The notes: generated by a model not told the origin, from the sequence alone. A stretch of DNA of 64,000 nucleotides from Pseudomonas gingeri (GCF_013385635.1 NZ_JACAPR010000021.1:1-64000); one strand, 5' to 3'. Positions 31,553 to 43,095 are shown, counted from the stretch's first letter. Numbers and translations are program-made.

Positions 31553-31854
31553 GCAGCGATTGCCCGAGCCTCGGGCTTCGGGCAAACTGCCGCCGCCCGG
31601 GATCGCCTGAGCGGCCCGGCTCGGGCTGAAAAACGCCTGTCGGACCCGAGAGTGCGAAAAAGTACCGAGAAAAGGTCAGACAAAGCCAAGACAGACGCCT
31701 GCGTCAGGTTTACTGTAATCGCGCTGCGTCTCCCAACCGTGCCGACGCAGGTTGCCGGACACTGCCACCGATAAAAGCAGGACGTTCCGGCGTTTCTGGT
31801 GTCCAAAAAGCCAAATGTCCAAAAGGCAGTTCTCGTAAAAGGAAATCCGCAGCG
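31553..31854. other. Intergenic region between panC and pgi; no panD
   Basis: 302 bases. The left part has a hairpin TTGCCCGA / TCGGGCAA (31559-31585) without a T-tract, probably the panBC terminator region. The right part contains a direct repeat GTCCAAAA (about 31801 and 31815) just before pgi. No reading frame resembles aspartate decarboxylase (about 126 codons), which could not fit here. Confidence 0.6.
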
Positions 31855-33519
31855 ATGGCGTACTACCGCACTCCTCACGACGTGACCGCTCTGCCCGCCT
31901 GGCAGGCGTTGAACCAACACCGCGAAAACATGCACAACTTCAGCATGCGCGAAGCCTTTAATGCCGATCCGCAGCGCTTCAATCAATTCACCCTCAGCAG
32001 CTGCGGGTTGTTCCTCGACTACTCCAAGAACCTGATCACCAACGAGACCCGCAACCTGCTGGTGGGCCTGGCCAATGAAGTCGACCTGCAAGGCGCGATC
32101 AAGTCGCTGTTTGCCGGCGAACTGGTCAACGCCTCCGAAGGTCGCCCGGCGCTGCACACCGCGCTGCGCCGTCCCGTGGGCGACAAGCTGTCGGTCAACG
32201 GCGTCAACGTGATGCCCGACGTGCACAAGGTCCTCAACCAGATGACCGAGCTGGTCGGGCGCATCCACGACGGCCTGTGGCGCGGCTACACCGAGAAGCC
32301 GATCACCGACGTGGTGAACATCGGTATCGGTGGTTCGTTCCTCGGCCCGGAGCTGGTTTCCGAGGCGTTGCTGTCCTACGCCCACAAAGGCGTGCGTTGC
32401 CATTACCTGGCGAACATCGACGGCAGCGAGTTCCACGAACTGTCGGCGAAGATTCGCGCCGAGACCACCCTGTTCATCGTCTCGTCGAAAACCTTCACCA
32501 CCCTCGAAACCCTGAAGAACGCCCGTGCCGCCCGTGACTGGTACCTGGCCCAGGGCGGTTCCGAGGCGGAGCTGTACAAGCACTTCATCGCGGTATCGAG
32601 CAACAACGCCGCCGCCGTGGCCTTCGGCATCCGCGAAGAGAACATCTTCCCGATGTGGGACTGGGTCGGCGGGCGCTACTCGCTGTGGTCGGCCATCGGC
32701 CTGCCGATTGCCCTGGCCATCGGCATGTCGAACTTCAAGGAACTGCTGTCCGGTGCCTACACCATGGACCAGCACTTCCAGACCGCGCCGTTCGAACAGA
32801 ACATGCCGGTGCTGCTGGCGCTGCTCGGCGTCTGGTACGGTAACTTCTGGGGCGCGCAGAGCCACGCGATCCTGCCGTACGACCACTACCTGCGCAACAT
32901 CACCAAGCACCTGCAGCAACTGGACATGGAATCCAACGGCAAGAGCGTGCGCCAGGACGGCACCCCGGTGTCCACCGATACCGGCCCGGTGATCTGGGGC
33001 GGCGTCGGTTGCAACGGCCAGCACGCCTATCACCAGTTGCTGCACCAGGGCACCCAACTGATCCCGGCCGACTTCATCGTGCCGATCGTCAGCTTCAACC
33101 CGGTGGCCGACCATCACCAGTGGCTGTACGCCAACTGCCTGTCCCAGAGCCAGGCGCTAATGCTCGGCAAGACCCGCGCCGAAGCCGAGGCCGAGCTGCG
33201 TGAAAAAGGCCTGAGCGAAGCCGAGGTGCAGAAACTGGCACCGCACAAGGTGATCCCGGGCAACCGTCCGAGCAACACCCTGGTGGTCGAGCGCATCAGC
33301 CCGCGTCGCCTCGGCGCCCTGGTGGCGATGTACGAACACAAGGTCTTCGTGCAGAGCGTGATCTGGGGCATCAACGCCTTCGATCAATGGGGCGTGGAGT
33401 TGGGCAAGGAACTGGGCAAGGGCGTCTACAACCGCCTGGTCGGCAGCGAGGAGACTTCGGCCGAAGATGCCTCGACCCAGGGCCTTATCAACTACTTCCG
33501 TGGTCGTCATCGCGGTTGA
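31855..33519 (+). CDS. pgi: Glucose-6-phosphate isomerase
   Basis: 554 residues, full length. Interconverts glucose-6-phosphate and fructose-6-phosphate; in pseudomonads it works mainly in the gluconeogenic/EDEMP direction. Signatures: IGIGGSFLGPELV (about 158), the PGI signature 1 region SNFKELLSGAYTMDQHF, and GQHAYHQLLHQGTQLIPADF (catalytic His about 388) with KGVYNRL near the end. Ribosome binding site AAAGGAA is upstream. Confidence 0.97.
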   Translation: MAYYRTPHDVTALPAWQALNQHRENMHNFSMREAFNADPQRFNQFTLSSCGLFLDYSKNLITNETRNLLVGLANEVDLQGAIKSLFAGELVNASEGRPALHTALRRPVGDKLSVNGVNVMPDVHKVLNQMTELVGRIHDGLWRGYTEKPITDVVNIGIGGSFLGPELVSEALLSYAHKGVRCHYLANIDGSEFHELSAKIRAETTLFIVSSKTFTTLETLKNARAARDWYLAQGGSEAELYKHFIAVSSNNAAAVAFGIREENIFPMWDWVGGRYSLWSAIGLPIALAIGMSNFKELLSGAYTMDQHFQTAPFEQNMPVLLALLGVWYGNFWGAQSHAILPYDHYLRNITKHLQQLDMESNGKSVRQDGTPVSTDTGPVIWGGVGCNGQHAYHQLLHQGTQLIPADFIVPIVSFNPVADHHQWLYANCLSQSQALMLGKTRAEAEAELREKGLSEAEVQKLAPHKVIPGNRPSNTLVVERISPRRLGALVAMYEHKVFVQSVIWGINAFDQWGVELGKELGKGVYNRLVGSEETSAEDASTQGLINYFRGRHRG

Positions 33520-33557
33520 TAGCGTGCTCCCGCAGTGACCTGTGTGTACGCAGGACC

Positions 33558-33649
33558 TGCGGGAGCCGGCTTGCCGGCGATGAGGCGATGAGGCCCTGGG
33601 GCCTTGTGTCGCTCTGGCGGCCGCCATCGCCGGCAAGCCGGCTCCTACA
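33558..33649. repeat. REPIN
   Basis: GCGGGAGCCGGCTTGCCGGCGATG and CATCGCCGGCAAGCCGGCTCC. The left arm carries an 8-base duplication (GATGAGGC repeated). Situated between pgi and acs. Confidence 0.9.
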
Positions 33650-33712
33650 GGGACCAGCACTCTATCCACTTGAACCCTCCCGCTACAGGGCGCACCCTTA
33701 GGCTTGTCGCAG

Positions 33713-33726
33713 ACAAGAACAAGGAA
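33713..33726 (+). promoter_or_regulatory. CA-type (AANAANAA) Hfq/Crc motif over the acs ribosome binding site
   Basis: ACAAGAACAAGGAA precedes the acs ATG (33732) by five bases and includes the AGGA Shine-Dalgarno. The A-x-x-A-A-x-A-A repeat is the Hfq/Crc target pattern in pseudomonads. This predicts translational repression when preferred carbon sources are present, lifted by CrcZ. Confidence 0.6.
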
Positions 33727-33731
33727 CCGCC

Positions 33732-35665
<1,934 letters not shown>

Positions 35666-35669
<4 letters not shown>

Positions 35670-35704
35670 CTCGGAGGAATGGCTCGAAGGGATAGCTCGA
35701 AGGG
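35666..35704. repeat. Three 13-bp tandem repeats
   Basis: ATAGCTCGGAGGA, ATGGCTCGAAGGG and ATAGCTCGAAGGG in direct succession, plus a partial fourth (ATAGCC). The first unit contains the acs stop codon, so copy-number changes would not affect the protein. Confidence 0.85.
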
Positions 35705-35712
35705 ATAGCCCC

Positions 35713-35744
35713 GCTGGTGGCGAAAGACCTCTTTCGCCACCAGC
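35713..35744. terminator. Hairpin after acs
   Basis: Perfect 14-bp stem GCTGGTGGCGAAAG / CTTTCGCCACCAGC with a four-base loop. No T-run follows. Probably an mRNA 3'-end or processing structure for acs. Confidence 0.6.
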
Positions 35745-35821
35745 CCGACCGCGCTGCATGGGCCTGATACGCGGAAGGCTGGTAAACTCCCGCGCCACCT
35801 CCAACCCCCAAGGCGCGCTCC

Positions 35822-36838
35822 ATGTCTTCCTTGAACCAGGCGCTGCGCGCCGCCCTCGATCATCGCCAGGACCTGCTGGCCGAACTGCATGCCCAGGGCA
35901 CCGACTGCTATCGGCTGTTCCATGGCAGCCAGGAAGGTGCCGGTGGCCTGACCATCGACCGCTACGGCCCGCAACTGATGGTACAGACCTTCCACCAGAC
36001 GCTGGAGCGCGAAGCACTGCTGGCCTTGCACGAGGCGATCAACCAGCACCTGCAACTGGACACCCTGCTGGTCTACAACGACCGCTCCCGCGGCAACTCG
36101 CGGATCGATCGCGAAGACCCGGTCTACCGCGCCGACGAAAGCGCCCTCGCCGACCTGGTCGGCCACGAATGGGGCCTCAACTACCGCGTACGGGGCCGCC
36201 ATGCCGGGCAGGACCCGCTGCTGTTCCTCGACCTGCGCAATGCCCGCGGCTGGGTCAAACAGCACAGCCAGGGGAAAAGTGTCCTCAACCTGTTTGCCTA
36301 TACCTGCGGCGTCGGCCTGAGCGCGGCCGCCGGCGGTGCCCGGGAAGTCTGCAACCTCGACTTCGCCGAGGGCAACCTGGCCGTGGGTCGCGAGAACGGC
36401 ATGCTCAACCCGCAACTGCCGGCCATGCAATTCGTCCAGTCCGACTATTTCCCGGCCATCCGCCAGCTCGCCGGCCTGCCCATCACCCAGCGTCGCGGCC
36501 AGAAACTGCCGAGCTACCAGCGCCTGGAACAGCGTCAGTACGACCTGGTGCTGCTCGACCCGCCCGCCTGGGCCAAGAGTGCCTTCGGCACCGTCGACCT
36601 GCTGCGCGACTACCAGAGCCTGCTCAAGCCGGCCCTGCTGACCACCGCCGACAATGGCGTGCTGATCTGCTGCAACAACCTGGCAAAAGTCAGCCTGGAC
36701 GACTGGCGTGAACAGGTCCTGCGCTGCGCGGAAAAAACCGGTCGGCCGGTACGCGATTGGCAGGTACTGGCGCCGGCCGCCGACTTCCCTTCGCTGGACG
36801 GGCAACCGCCGCTGAAAACCCTGATCCTCCAGTTGTAG
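35822..36838 (+). CDS. Class I SAM-dependent methyltransferase, RlmI/RlmK-like
   Basis: 338 residues. A small N-terminal domain (about 1-100) without a clear PUA signature is followed by a Rossmann methyltransferase domain: SVLNLFAYTCGVGLSAAAGGA (motif I, about 158-178), NLDFAEGNLAVGREN and the catalytic-type YDLVLLDPPAWAKS (about 240-253). This D-P-P-x-W/F motif and the fold match the Methyltrans_SAM family that includes 23S rRNA methyltransferases RlmI and RlmK. Probably an rRNA methyltransferase; the target base is not determined. Confidence 0.85.
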   Translation: MSSLNQALRAALDHRQDLLAELHAQGTDCYRLFHGSQEGAGGLTIDRYGPQLMVQTFHQTLEREALLALHEAINQHLQLDTLLVYNDRSRGNSRIDREDPVYRADESALADLVGHEWGLNYRVRGRHAGQDPLLFLDLRNARGWVKQHSQGKSVLNLFAYTCGVGLSAAAGGAREVCNLDFAEGNLAVGRENGMLNPQLPAMQFVQSDYFPAIRQLAGLPITQRRGQKLPSYQRLEQRQYDLVLLDPPAWAKSAFGTVDLLRDYQSLLKPALLTTADNGVLICCNNLAKVSLDDWREQVLRCAEKTGRPVRDWQVLAPAADFPSLDGQPPLKTLILQL

Positions 36839-36947
36839 GAATGGCGCCAGAAAACCGCGTCCGGCGATGTAAAAAGGGGATTGCTTCGGAACCGTAAACG
36901 CGTGCCATACTCCAACGCACCTCCGACTGAGATAGACGACGCCTCAC

Positions 36948-39872
36948 ATGTCCAAAGGATTGAAACGCGCCCTCGGCGCCTTGCTGACCGTCCTCGCGCT
37001 ATACACCGTGCTGGGGTTCTTCATCTTGCCGGGCGTGGGCCTGCGCATCGCCAACCAGCAACTGGCGCACTATGCCACGGTGCCGGCCAAGCTCCAGCGC
37101 CTGGAGTTCAACCCGTTCAGCCTCGAGCTGACGCTGTGGGGCCTGAACATCGGCGAGCCGGGCAAGGAGCAGGTCGCGTTCGAGCGTCTCTATGTCAACC
37201 TGCAGACCGACAGCCTCTGGACCCACGCCCTGCACCTGGCCGAGATCCAGCTGGACAAGCCCAGGACCGAAGTGACCTTCAGCAAGGACGGCACGCTCAA
37301 CCTTGCCCAGCTGTTCAAATTGCCGGCCAGCGAACCGACTCCGGCCGATCCGAATGCCAAGCCTTTCCCGGTGCGCATCGACCAGATTGAACTGGCCGGC
37401 GGTTACCTGCACTTCCAGGACCTGCGTCCGAGCGAACCCATCGAGTTCCTCTACGACAAGATGGACCTGCAACTGAAGAACCTCAGCACCCTGCCGGAAG
37501 ACAACGCCGACATGACCCTGGTGGCCGCCGGCCCCGAAGGCGGGCGCATCGACTGGAAAGGCAATTTCAGCCTGGTGCCGATCACCTCCGAGGGCTCGCT
37601 GAAAGTCACCGATGGCAAGATGAAGCTCTGGTGGCCTTATGTCCGTGATGCACTGCCGTTGGACCTGGAAGACGGCGTCCTCAATCTCAGCACCGATTAC
37701 AAGCTCAGCCTCGCCAAGGAAACCGAGATGCTGCTGAGCAACACGTCCCTCAGCATCGCGCCGTTTGCCATCAAGGCTCCCGATGGCCGGCCCCTGGCGC
37801 GCCTGGAGCGGCTGGACGTCAGCGAGACCAGCGTCGACCTCGCCAAACAGCAGGTCGTCGTCGGCAAAATCCGCAGCAACAATCTGGAAACCTGGGCCGC
37901 CCGTGAAGCGGATGGACAACTGGACTGGCAGAAACTGTTCGCCAGCCAGCCGGCCAAACCCACGGTGAAAGAACCGGCCCCGGCCACCGCCGACACACCG
38001 GCTCCCGCACCGGCGGCGCCGAGCAAACCCTGGCAGGTGCTGCTCAAGGACGTGCAATTGCGTGACTACCGCGTCCATCTCGCCGACCGTGCGAACAAGA
38101 CCCCGGTCGCCCTCGATCTCGGCCCGCTGAACCTCGACCTGCAGAACTTCGACAGCCTCAACCAGTCGCCCTTCACCCTCAAGCTCGATACCGGGCTGGG
38201 CAAGCAAGGCAAGGTCCTCGCCAGCGGCGAAGTCAACCTGAGCCCGATCAGCGCCAGACTGAAGGTCAAGACCCAGGACATCGACCTGCGGGTGGCCCAG
38301 GCCTATGTCGAGCCGTTTATCCGCCTGGAAGTGCGCAGCGGCATGCTCGGCAGCGACCTCGACGTCAATCTGAAAAACGTCGATCCGCTGGCTTTCAGCG
38401 TGACCGGACGAGCCCAGGTCGATCAGTTGCACACCCTCGATACCCTCAAGACCCGGGACTTCGTGAAATGGCAGAAACTGGTGGTCGACGGCCTCAACTA
38501 CCAGCACGGCGACAGCCTGTCGATCGACAAGGTCAGCCTGTTCCAGCCCTACGCCCGCTTCATGATCAACGACGACCGCACCACCAACGTCGATGACCTG
38601 CTGATTCCGCAGCCGGCCGGAGCCCCCAACAAGTCCCCGGCCAAGGCCGCTCCGTCGAACAGCAAGCCCCTGGGTATCCATGTCGGCGGCATCGCCATCA
38701 ACGACGGTTCGGCCAACTTCGCCGACTTCAGCCTCACGCCCAACTTCGCCACGGCCATCCAGCAGCTCAACGGCCAGATCGGCACCATCGACAGTCGCCA
38801 GGCCAAGCCGGCCGATGTCGATATCAAGGGCAAGGTCGATCGTTATGCGCCGGTGACCATCAAAGGCGCGGTGAACCCCTTCGACCCGATGGCCAGCCTG
38901 GATATCGCCACCAGCTTCAAGCGCGTCGAGCTGACCACCCTGACACCATATTCCGGCAAGTTCGCCGGCTATCGCATCCGCAAGGGCCGGCTCAACCTCG
39001 ACCTGCATTACCTGATCACCAAGGGCCAGTTGAAGGCCGAGAACAAGCTGGTGGTCGAGCAATTGCAACTGGGCGAGAAAGTCGACAGCCCGGATGCGGT
39101 CGACCTGCCGATCAAGCTGGCTATCGCCCTGCTCAAGGACTCCGACGGCAAGATCTCCATCGAATTGCCGGTTTCCGGTGACCTGAACAACCCGCAGTTC
39201 AGCGTGATGCCGATCGTCTGGCAGACCCTGCGCAATCTGATCGTGCGGGCCGCCACGGCGCCCTTCAAGTTCATTGGCGGGCTGATTGCCGGCGGCGACT
39301 CCCAGGACCTCAGCAACGTCACCTTCACCCCGGGCTCCAGCGACCTGAGCCAGGAAGCGGAGTCGTCCCTGACCAAGCTGGCCGCAGCTCTGAAGGAGCG
39401 TCCCAACCTGCGCCTGGAGATCGAAGGCACCAGCGCCCAGACCAGCGACGGCCCGCTTATCGCCCAGCAACGCCTGGACCGCGAATACCAGGCCACCTAC
39501 TACAAGATGCTCCAGCGCCGTGGCGACAAGGTCCCGGCACAGGCGTCGCTGCTGCAGGTGCCGGACGATGAGAAGGCGCCGATGCTGGAGGGCATCTACC
39601 GCACCCTGCTCAAGCAGCAGCCGCCGGCCGAATGGGCCCAATTGAGCCGCGACGAGCGCACCGCCAGGCTGCGCGACGGAGTGATCAAGAACTGGAGCGG
39701 CAACGCCGTGTTGCTGCGCAAGCTGGGCCAGGACCGGGCCAGCAGCATCAAGGATTTCCTGGTGGACAAGGGTCAGCTGGAAGACGATCGTGTGTACTTT
39801 ATCGACGCCAGCCTCGGCCAGGCCGAGAGCGATGGCCGCGTCGTCACCCCCCTGCACCTGGATAGCGAGTAA
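36948..39872 (+). CDS. DUF748 domain-containing AsmA-like envelope protein
   Basis: 974 residues. A membrane anchor at about 8-30 is followed by a long beta-rich periplasmic region with repeated VxLxNFxL-type strands, as in AsmA/DUF748 proteins that span the periplasm. A Pro/Ala-rich linker lies near 342-362. The C-terminal part (about 785-830) has FTPGSSDLSQEAESSLTKLA and RPNLRLEIEGTS, reminiscent of the OmpA-like peptidoglycan-binding fold. Role unknown; AsmA-like proteins have been linked to lipid transport and outer-membrane integrity. Followed closely by a DUF2845 gene. Confidence 0.85.
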   Translation: MSKGLKRALGALLTVLALYTVLGFFILPGVGLRIANQQLAHYATVPAKLQRLEFNPFSLELTLWGLNIGEPGKEQVAFERLYVNLQTDSLWTHALHLAEIQLDKPRTEVTFSKDGTLNLAQLFKLPASEPTPADPNAKPFPVRIDQIELAGGYLHFQDLRPSEPIEFLYDKMDLQLKNLSTLPEDNADMTLVAAGPEGGRIDWKGNFSLVPITSEGSLKVTDGKMKLWWPYVRDALPLDLEDGVLNLSTDYKLSLAKETEMLLSNTSLSIAPFAIKAPDGRPLARLERLDVSETSVDLAKQQVVVGKIRSNNLETWAAREADGQLDWQKLFASQPAKPTVKEPAPATADTPAPAPAAPSKPWQVLLKDVQLRDYRVHLADRANKTPVALDLGPLNLDLQNFDSLNQSPFTLKLDTGLGKQGKVLASGEVNLSPISARLKVKTQDIDLRVAQAYVEPFIRLEVRSGMLGSDLDVNLKNVDPLAFSVTGRAQVDQLHTLDTLKTRDFVKWQKLVVDGLNYQHGDSLSIDKVSLFQPYARFMINDDRTTNVDDLLIPQPAGAPNKSPAKAAPSNSKPLGIHVGGIAINDGSANFADFSLTPNFATAIQQLNGQIGTIDSRQAKPADVDIKGKVDRYAPVTIKGAVNPFDPMASLDIATSFKRVELTTLTPYSGKFAGYRIRKGRLNLDLHYLITKGQLKAENKLVVEQLQLGEKVDSPDAVDLPIKLAIALLKDSDGKISIELPVSGDLNNPQFSVMPIVWQTLRNLIVRAATAPFKFIGGLIAGGDSQDLSNVTFTPGSSDLSQEAESSLTKLAAALKERPNLRLEIEGTSAQTSDGPLIAQQRLDREYQATYYKMLQRRGDKVPAQASLLQVPDDEKAPMLEGIYRTLLKQQPPAEWAQLSRDERTARLRDGVIKNWSGNAVLLRKLGQDRASSIKDFLVDKGQLEDDRVYFIDASLGQAESDGRVVTPLHLDSE

Positions 39873-39874
39873 CC

Positions 39875-40174
39875 ATGCTAAAACGCCTCATGTTCAGCCT
39901 GGCGGTCATCTTGGCCGCCAGCCAGGCCCAGGCCACCACCTTGCGCTGCGAGAAGGGCCTGATCAGCTACGGTGACAGCACCTTCGACGTGGTCAGCAAG
40001 TGTGGCCAGCCGGTTGCGGTGATCGACAGGGGCTATACGGAAGTGCGCCATGGCAACCGGGTGGACGGGGTCAAGGTCGAAGAGTGGATCTACACGCCCA
40101 GCGGTGGCATGAAGCAATCGCTGCGCTTCCAGGGCGGTCAGCTGACGGATATCCAGAGTACCCGCAACAACTGA
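39875..40174 (+). CDS. DUF2845 domain-containing exported protein
   Basis: 99 residues with a signal peptide (MLKRLMFSLAVILAASQAQA|TTLRC). The mature part has the family pattern LRCEKGLISYGDSTFDVVSKCGQP (two cysteines likely disulfide-bonded) and VEEWIYTPSGGMKQSLRFQGG. Periplasmic, function unknown. Two bases after the DUF748 gene, so co-translated with it. Confidence 0.88.
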   Translation: MLKRLMFSLAVILAASQAQATTLRCEKGLISYGDSTFDVVSKCGQPVAVIDRGYTEVRHGNRVDGVKVEEWIYTPSGGMKQSLRFQGGQLTDIQSTRNN

Positions 40175-40203
40175 AGCCTGCAGCTTTCCTGCCGCGCAAT
40201 AGA

Positions 40204-40234
40204 ACAGGCCCCGACGCAAAGCGCCGGGGCCTGT
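40204..40234. terminator. Hairpin after the DUF2845 gene
   Basis: ACAGGCCCC / GGGGCCTGT stem with a 13-base loop, between convergent genes. The T-tract is missing, so function as an intrinsic terminator is uncertain. A second inverted repeat, CAACGGATG / CATCCGTTG, is at 40277-40304. Confidence 0.55.
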
Positions 40235-40341
40235 AATGGTCACGTCCGTGTGACCCGTCGCATGAACCTCAGGGCTCAACGGATGTACTACGGGTTCATC
40301 CGTTGCTCCCTACTGCCGGTTCCGGCGAAATCCAAAGGGCG

Positions 40342-40698
40342 TTATTCGGTTTTCAGCGCTTCAGCCGTTACGTTCTTGACGCCTTTGATGTTCTTCGCGA
40401 TATGCACCGCCGTTTCCTTCTGAGCGGCGGTCACGTGTTTCTCCGAGGACAGGGAAACCACACCATTGGCGGTTTCTACCTTGATATCCGAACCCGGAAT
40501 GCCTTTCTCGGTCAGCAGATCGGCTTTGACCTTGGTGGTGATCCAGGTATCGGAAGTCTCTTGCTTGGCTTTGGTGACTTCCCCGGCGGCGACTACCATG
40601 GGCTTGGAGGACTGAGTCTGATCAGCCGCAAAGGCAGCGTTAGCCAAGGTCAAGGTCAGAGCGGTGGCAGCGGCGGTAGCGATAGCGAACTTTTTCAT
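40342..40698 (-). CDS. BON domain periplasmic protein (OsmY-like)
   Basis: 118 residues from ATG at 40698 with AGGAG nine bases upstream; the in-frame upstream extension to 40797 is not used. Signal peptide MKKFAIATAAATALTLTLANAAFA, then one BON domain (about 50-118: DTWITTKVKADLLTEKGIPGSDIKV..GVVSLSS). BON domains bind phospholipid membranes; OsmY relatives respond to osmotic stress and assist outer-membrane protein folding. Convergent with the DUF2845 gene. Confidence 0.9.
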   Translation of the reverse strand: MKKFAIATAAATALTLTLANAAFAADQTQSSKPMVVAAGEVTKAKQETSDTWITTKVKADLLTEKGIPGSDIKVETANGVVSLSSEKHVTAAQKETAVHIAKNIKGVKNVTAEALKTE

Positions 40699-40939
40699 AC
40701 GAGTAACTCCTGTTCTTCTGGAAAGTCTGCGCCGTGTCCTGGCAGCAGGGTTACCAGTAGAGTTGCAGTCGCTGTGCCAACCCATGATCAAGAACAAAAC
40801 TCTTTAAATTCAACAAGTTAATACAACTCGTAAAAATCGGAATCGTGCAGATTGCATGACCACCGCCCTGGACTGCATGCAAGTTGCAGCATTTATCTGC
40901 CAGCAAACCGCTGAAATACCAGAGTTTTTCGCCGTTCAT
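40699..40939. other. Intergenic region upstream of the BON gene
   Basis: AT-rich stretch (40795-40860) that should contain the promoter of the BON gene. No ORF with coding bias was seen. Confidence 0.4.
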
Positions 40940-40968
40940 AAAAAAAGGACCCCGAAGGGTCCTTTTTT
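40938..40968 (-). terminator. pnp intrinsic terminator
   Basis: GGACCC-CGAA-GGGTCC stem flanked by an A-run and six T on each strand. It terminates the rimP-to-pnp operon and, in the other direction, could stop transcription toward pnp. Confidence 0.93.
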
Positions 40969-40989
40969 CAGCTTGAAACGCTGGGCAGA

Positions 40990-43095
40990 TTAAACGCCCG
41001 ACGCCTTGGCTGCGGCAACGTCCTTGATGGACAGCTTGATACGGCCGCGGTTGTCCACGTCCAGTACCAGGACTTCAACTTCCTGGCCTTCCTTCAGGAT
41101 GTCGGTCACTTTCTCTACGCGAGCGTCGCTCAGCATGGAGATGTGCACCAGACCGTCCTTGCCCGGCAGGATGTTGACGAACGCGCCGAAGTCGACGATG
41201 CGCTCGACCTTGCCGACGTAGATCTTGCCGATCTCGGCCTCGGCAGTGATGCTCAGGACGCGCTGGCGCGCAGCCTCGGCAGCTTCCTTGGTTTCGCCGA
41301 AGATCTTGATCGAACCGTCGTCTTCGATGTCGATCGAAGCCTTGGTTTCTTCGCAGATCGCACGGATGGTCGCGCCGCCTTTACCGATGACGTCACGGAT
41401 CTTGTCGGTGTCGATCTTCATCGCGATCATGGTCGGTGCGTTTTCCGACAGCTCGGTACGCGACTGGCCAATGATCTGGTTCATCTGGCCGAGGATGTTC
41501 AGGCGCGCTTCCAGGGCTTGGCCCAGGGCGATTTCCATGATCTCTTCGGTGATGCCCTTGATCTTGATGTCCATCTGCAGCGCGGTGACGCCCTTGGCGG
41601 TACCGGCTACCTTGAAGTCCATATCGCCGAGGTGGTCTTCGTCACCCAGGATGTCGGTCAGGACGGCGAACTTCTCGCCCTCTTTGACCAGACCCATGGC
41701 GATACCGGCAACCGGCGCCTTCATCGGCACACCGGCGTCCATCAGGGCCAGGGAAGCGCCACAGACCGAAGCCATGGAGCTCGAACCGTTGGATTCGGTG
41801 ATTTCCGATACCACACGAATGGTGTACGGGAATTCAGCGGCATCCGGCAGCATGGCCTGGACCGAACGACGGGCCAGACGACCGTGACCGATTTCACGAC
41901 GGCCTGCACCGCCCATGCGACCACACTCGCCCACCGAGAACGGAGGGAAGTTGTAGTGCAGCATGAAGGGGTCTTTTTTCTCGCCTTCCAGGGTGTCCAG
42001 CAGCTGTGCATCACGGGCGGTGCCCAGCGTCGCGACAACCAGTGCCTGGGTTTCACCACGGGTGAACAGGGCCGAACCGTGGGTCTTGGGCAGAACACCG
42101 ACTTCGATGTTCAGAGGACGTACGGTACGGGTGTCACGGCCATCGATACGTGGCTTGCCGTTGACGATGTTTTCGCGAACGGTGCGGTATTCGATTTCAC
42201 CGAAGGCAGCTTTGACGTCGCTCGAGGAAGGCTGGCCTTCTTCGCCCGACAGCTTGGCAACCACCTGGTCTTTCAGCTCACCCAGGCGAGCGTAACGGTC
42301 GGCCTTGACGGTGATGGTGTAGGCCTGGGAGATCGCTTCGCCGAACTCGGCACGGATAGCGCCCAGCAGTGCGGTGGCTTCAGGGGCGGCAGCCCAGGTC
42401 CAGGTTGGCTTGGCAGCTTCGGCGGCCAGCTCTTTCACGGCCTGGATAACGACCTGGAATTCGTCGTGGGCGAACAGTACGGCGCCCAGCATCTGGTCTT
42501 CGGTCAGCTCTTTGGCTTCCGATTCAACCATCAGTACGGCTTCCGAAGTACCGGCCACGACCATGTCCAGGCTCGAAGCTTTCAGTTGTTCGTAAGTCGG
42601 GTTCAGCAGGTAGCCGGTGCTTTCGTGGAACGCTACGCGAGCGGCGCCGATCGGGCCGTCGAAAGGAATACCGGAGATGGCCAGGGCCGCCGAGGTGCCG
42701 ATCATCGCAGCGATGTCCGGATCGGTTTTCTTGCTGGTGGAAACGACGGTGCAGACAACCTGCACTTCGTTCATGAAACCTTCAGGGAACAGCGGGCGGA
42801 TCGGACGGTCGATCAGGCGCGAAGTCAGGGTTTCTTTTTCGGAAGGACGGCCTTCACGCTTGAAGAAGCCGCCAGGGATCTTGCCGGCAGCGTAGGTCTT
42901 TTCCTGGTAGTGCACGGACAGAGGGAAGAAGCCCTTGCCCGGATCAGCTTGCTTGGCACCGACAACGGTCACCAATACGCTGACGTCGTCGTCAACGGTG
43001 ACCAGCACTGCGCCGGAGGCCTGACGGGCGATACGGCCAGTCTCGAGGGTAACGGTCGACTGACCGAACTGGAATTTTTTGATTACCGGGTTCAC
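40990..43095 (-). CDS. pnp: Polynucleotide phosphorylase
   Basis: 701 residues from a GTG at 43095. Two RNase PH domains (about 5-225 and 310-540), then KH (DVIGKGGATIRAI, about 562-574) and S1 (VGKVERIVDFGAFVNILPGKDGLVHISML, about 625-655). It degrades RNA 3'-5' phosphorolytically and is a core degradosome enzyme. The GTG is preceded by AGGTAGGA. Last gene of the large operon, 236 bases after rpsO; in enterics this gap holds an RNase III-cleaved hairpin that controls pnp. Confidence 0.97.
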   Translation of the reverse strand: MNPVIKKFQFGQSTVTLETGRIARQASGAVLVTVDDDVSVLVTVVGAKQADPGKGFFPLSVHYQEKTYAAGKIPGGFFKREGRPSEKETLTSRLIDRPIRPLFPEGFMNEVQVVCTVVSTSKKTDPDIAAMIGTSAALAISGIPFDGPIGAARVAFHESTGYLLNPTYEQLKASSLDMVVAGTSEAVLMVESEAKELTEDQMLGAVLFAHDEFQVVIQAVKELAAEAAKPTWTWAAAPEATALLGAIRAEFGEAISQAYTITVKADRYARLGELKDQVVAKLSGEEGQPSSSDVKAAFGEIEYRTVRENIVNGKPRIDGRDTRTVRPLNIEVGVLPKTHGSALFTRGETQALVVATLGTARDAQLLDTLEGEKKDPFMLHYNFPPFSVGECGRMGGAGRREIGHGRLARRSVQAMLPDAAEFPYTIRVVSEITESNGSSSMASVCGASLALMDAGVPMKAPVAGIAMGLVKEGEKFAVLTDILGDEDHLGDMDFKVAGTAKGVTALQMDIKIKGITEEIMEIALGQALEARLNILGQMNQIIGQSRTELSENAPTMIAMKIDTDKIRDVIGKGGATIRAICEETKASIDIEDDGSIKIFGETKEAAEAARQRVLSITAEAEIGKIYVGKVERIVDFGAFVNILPGKDGLVHISMLSDARVEKVTDILKEGQEVEVLVLDVDNRGRIKLSIKDVAAAKASGV

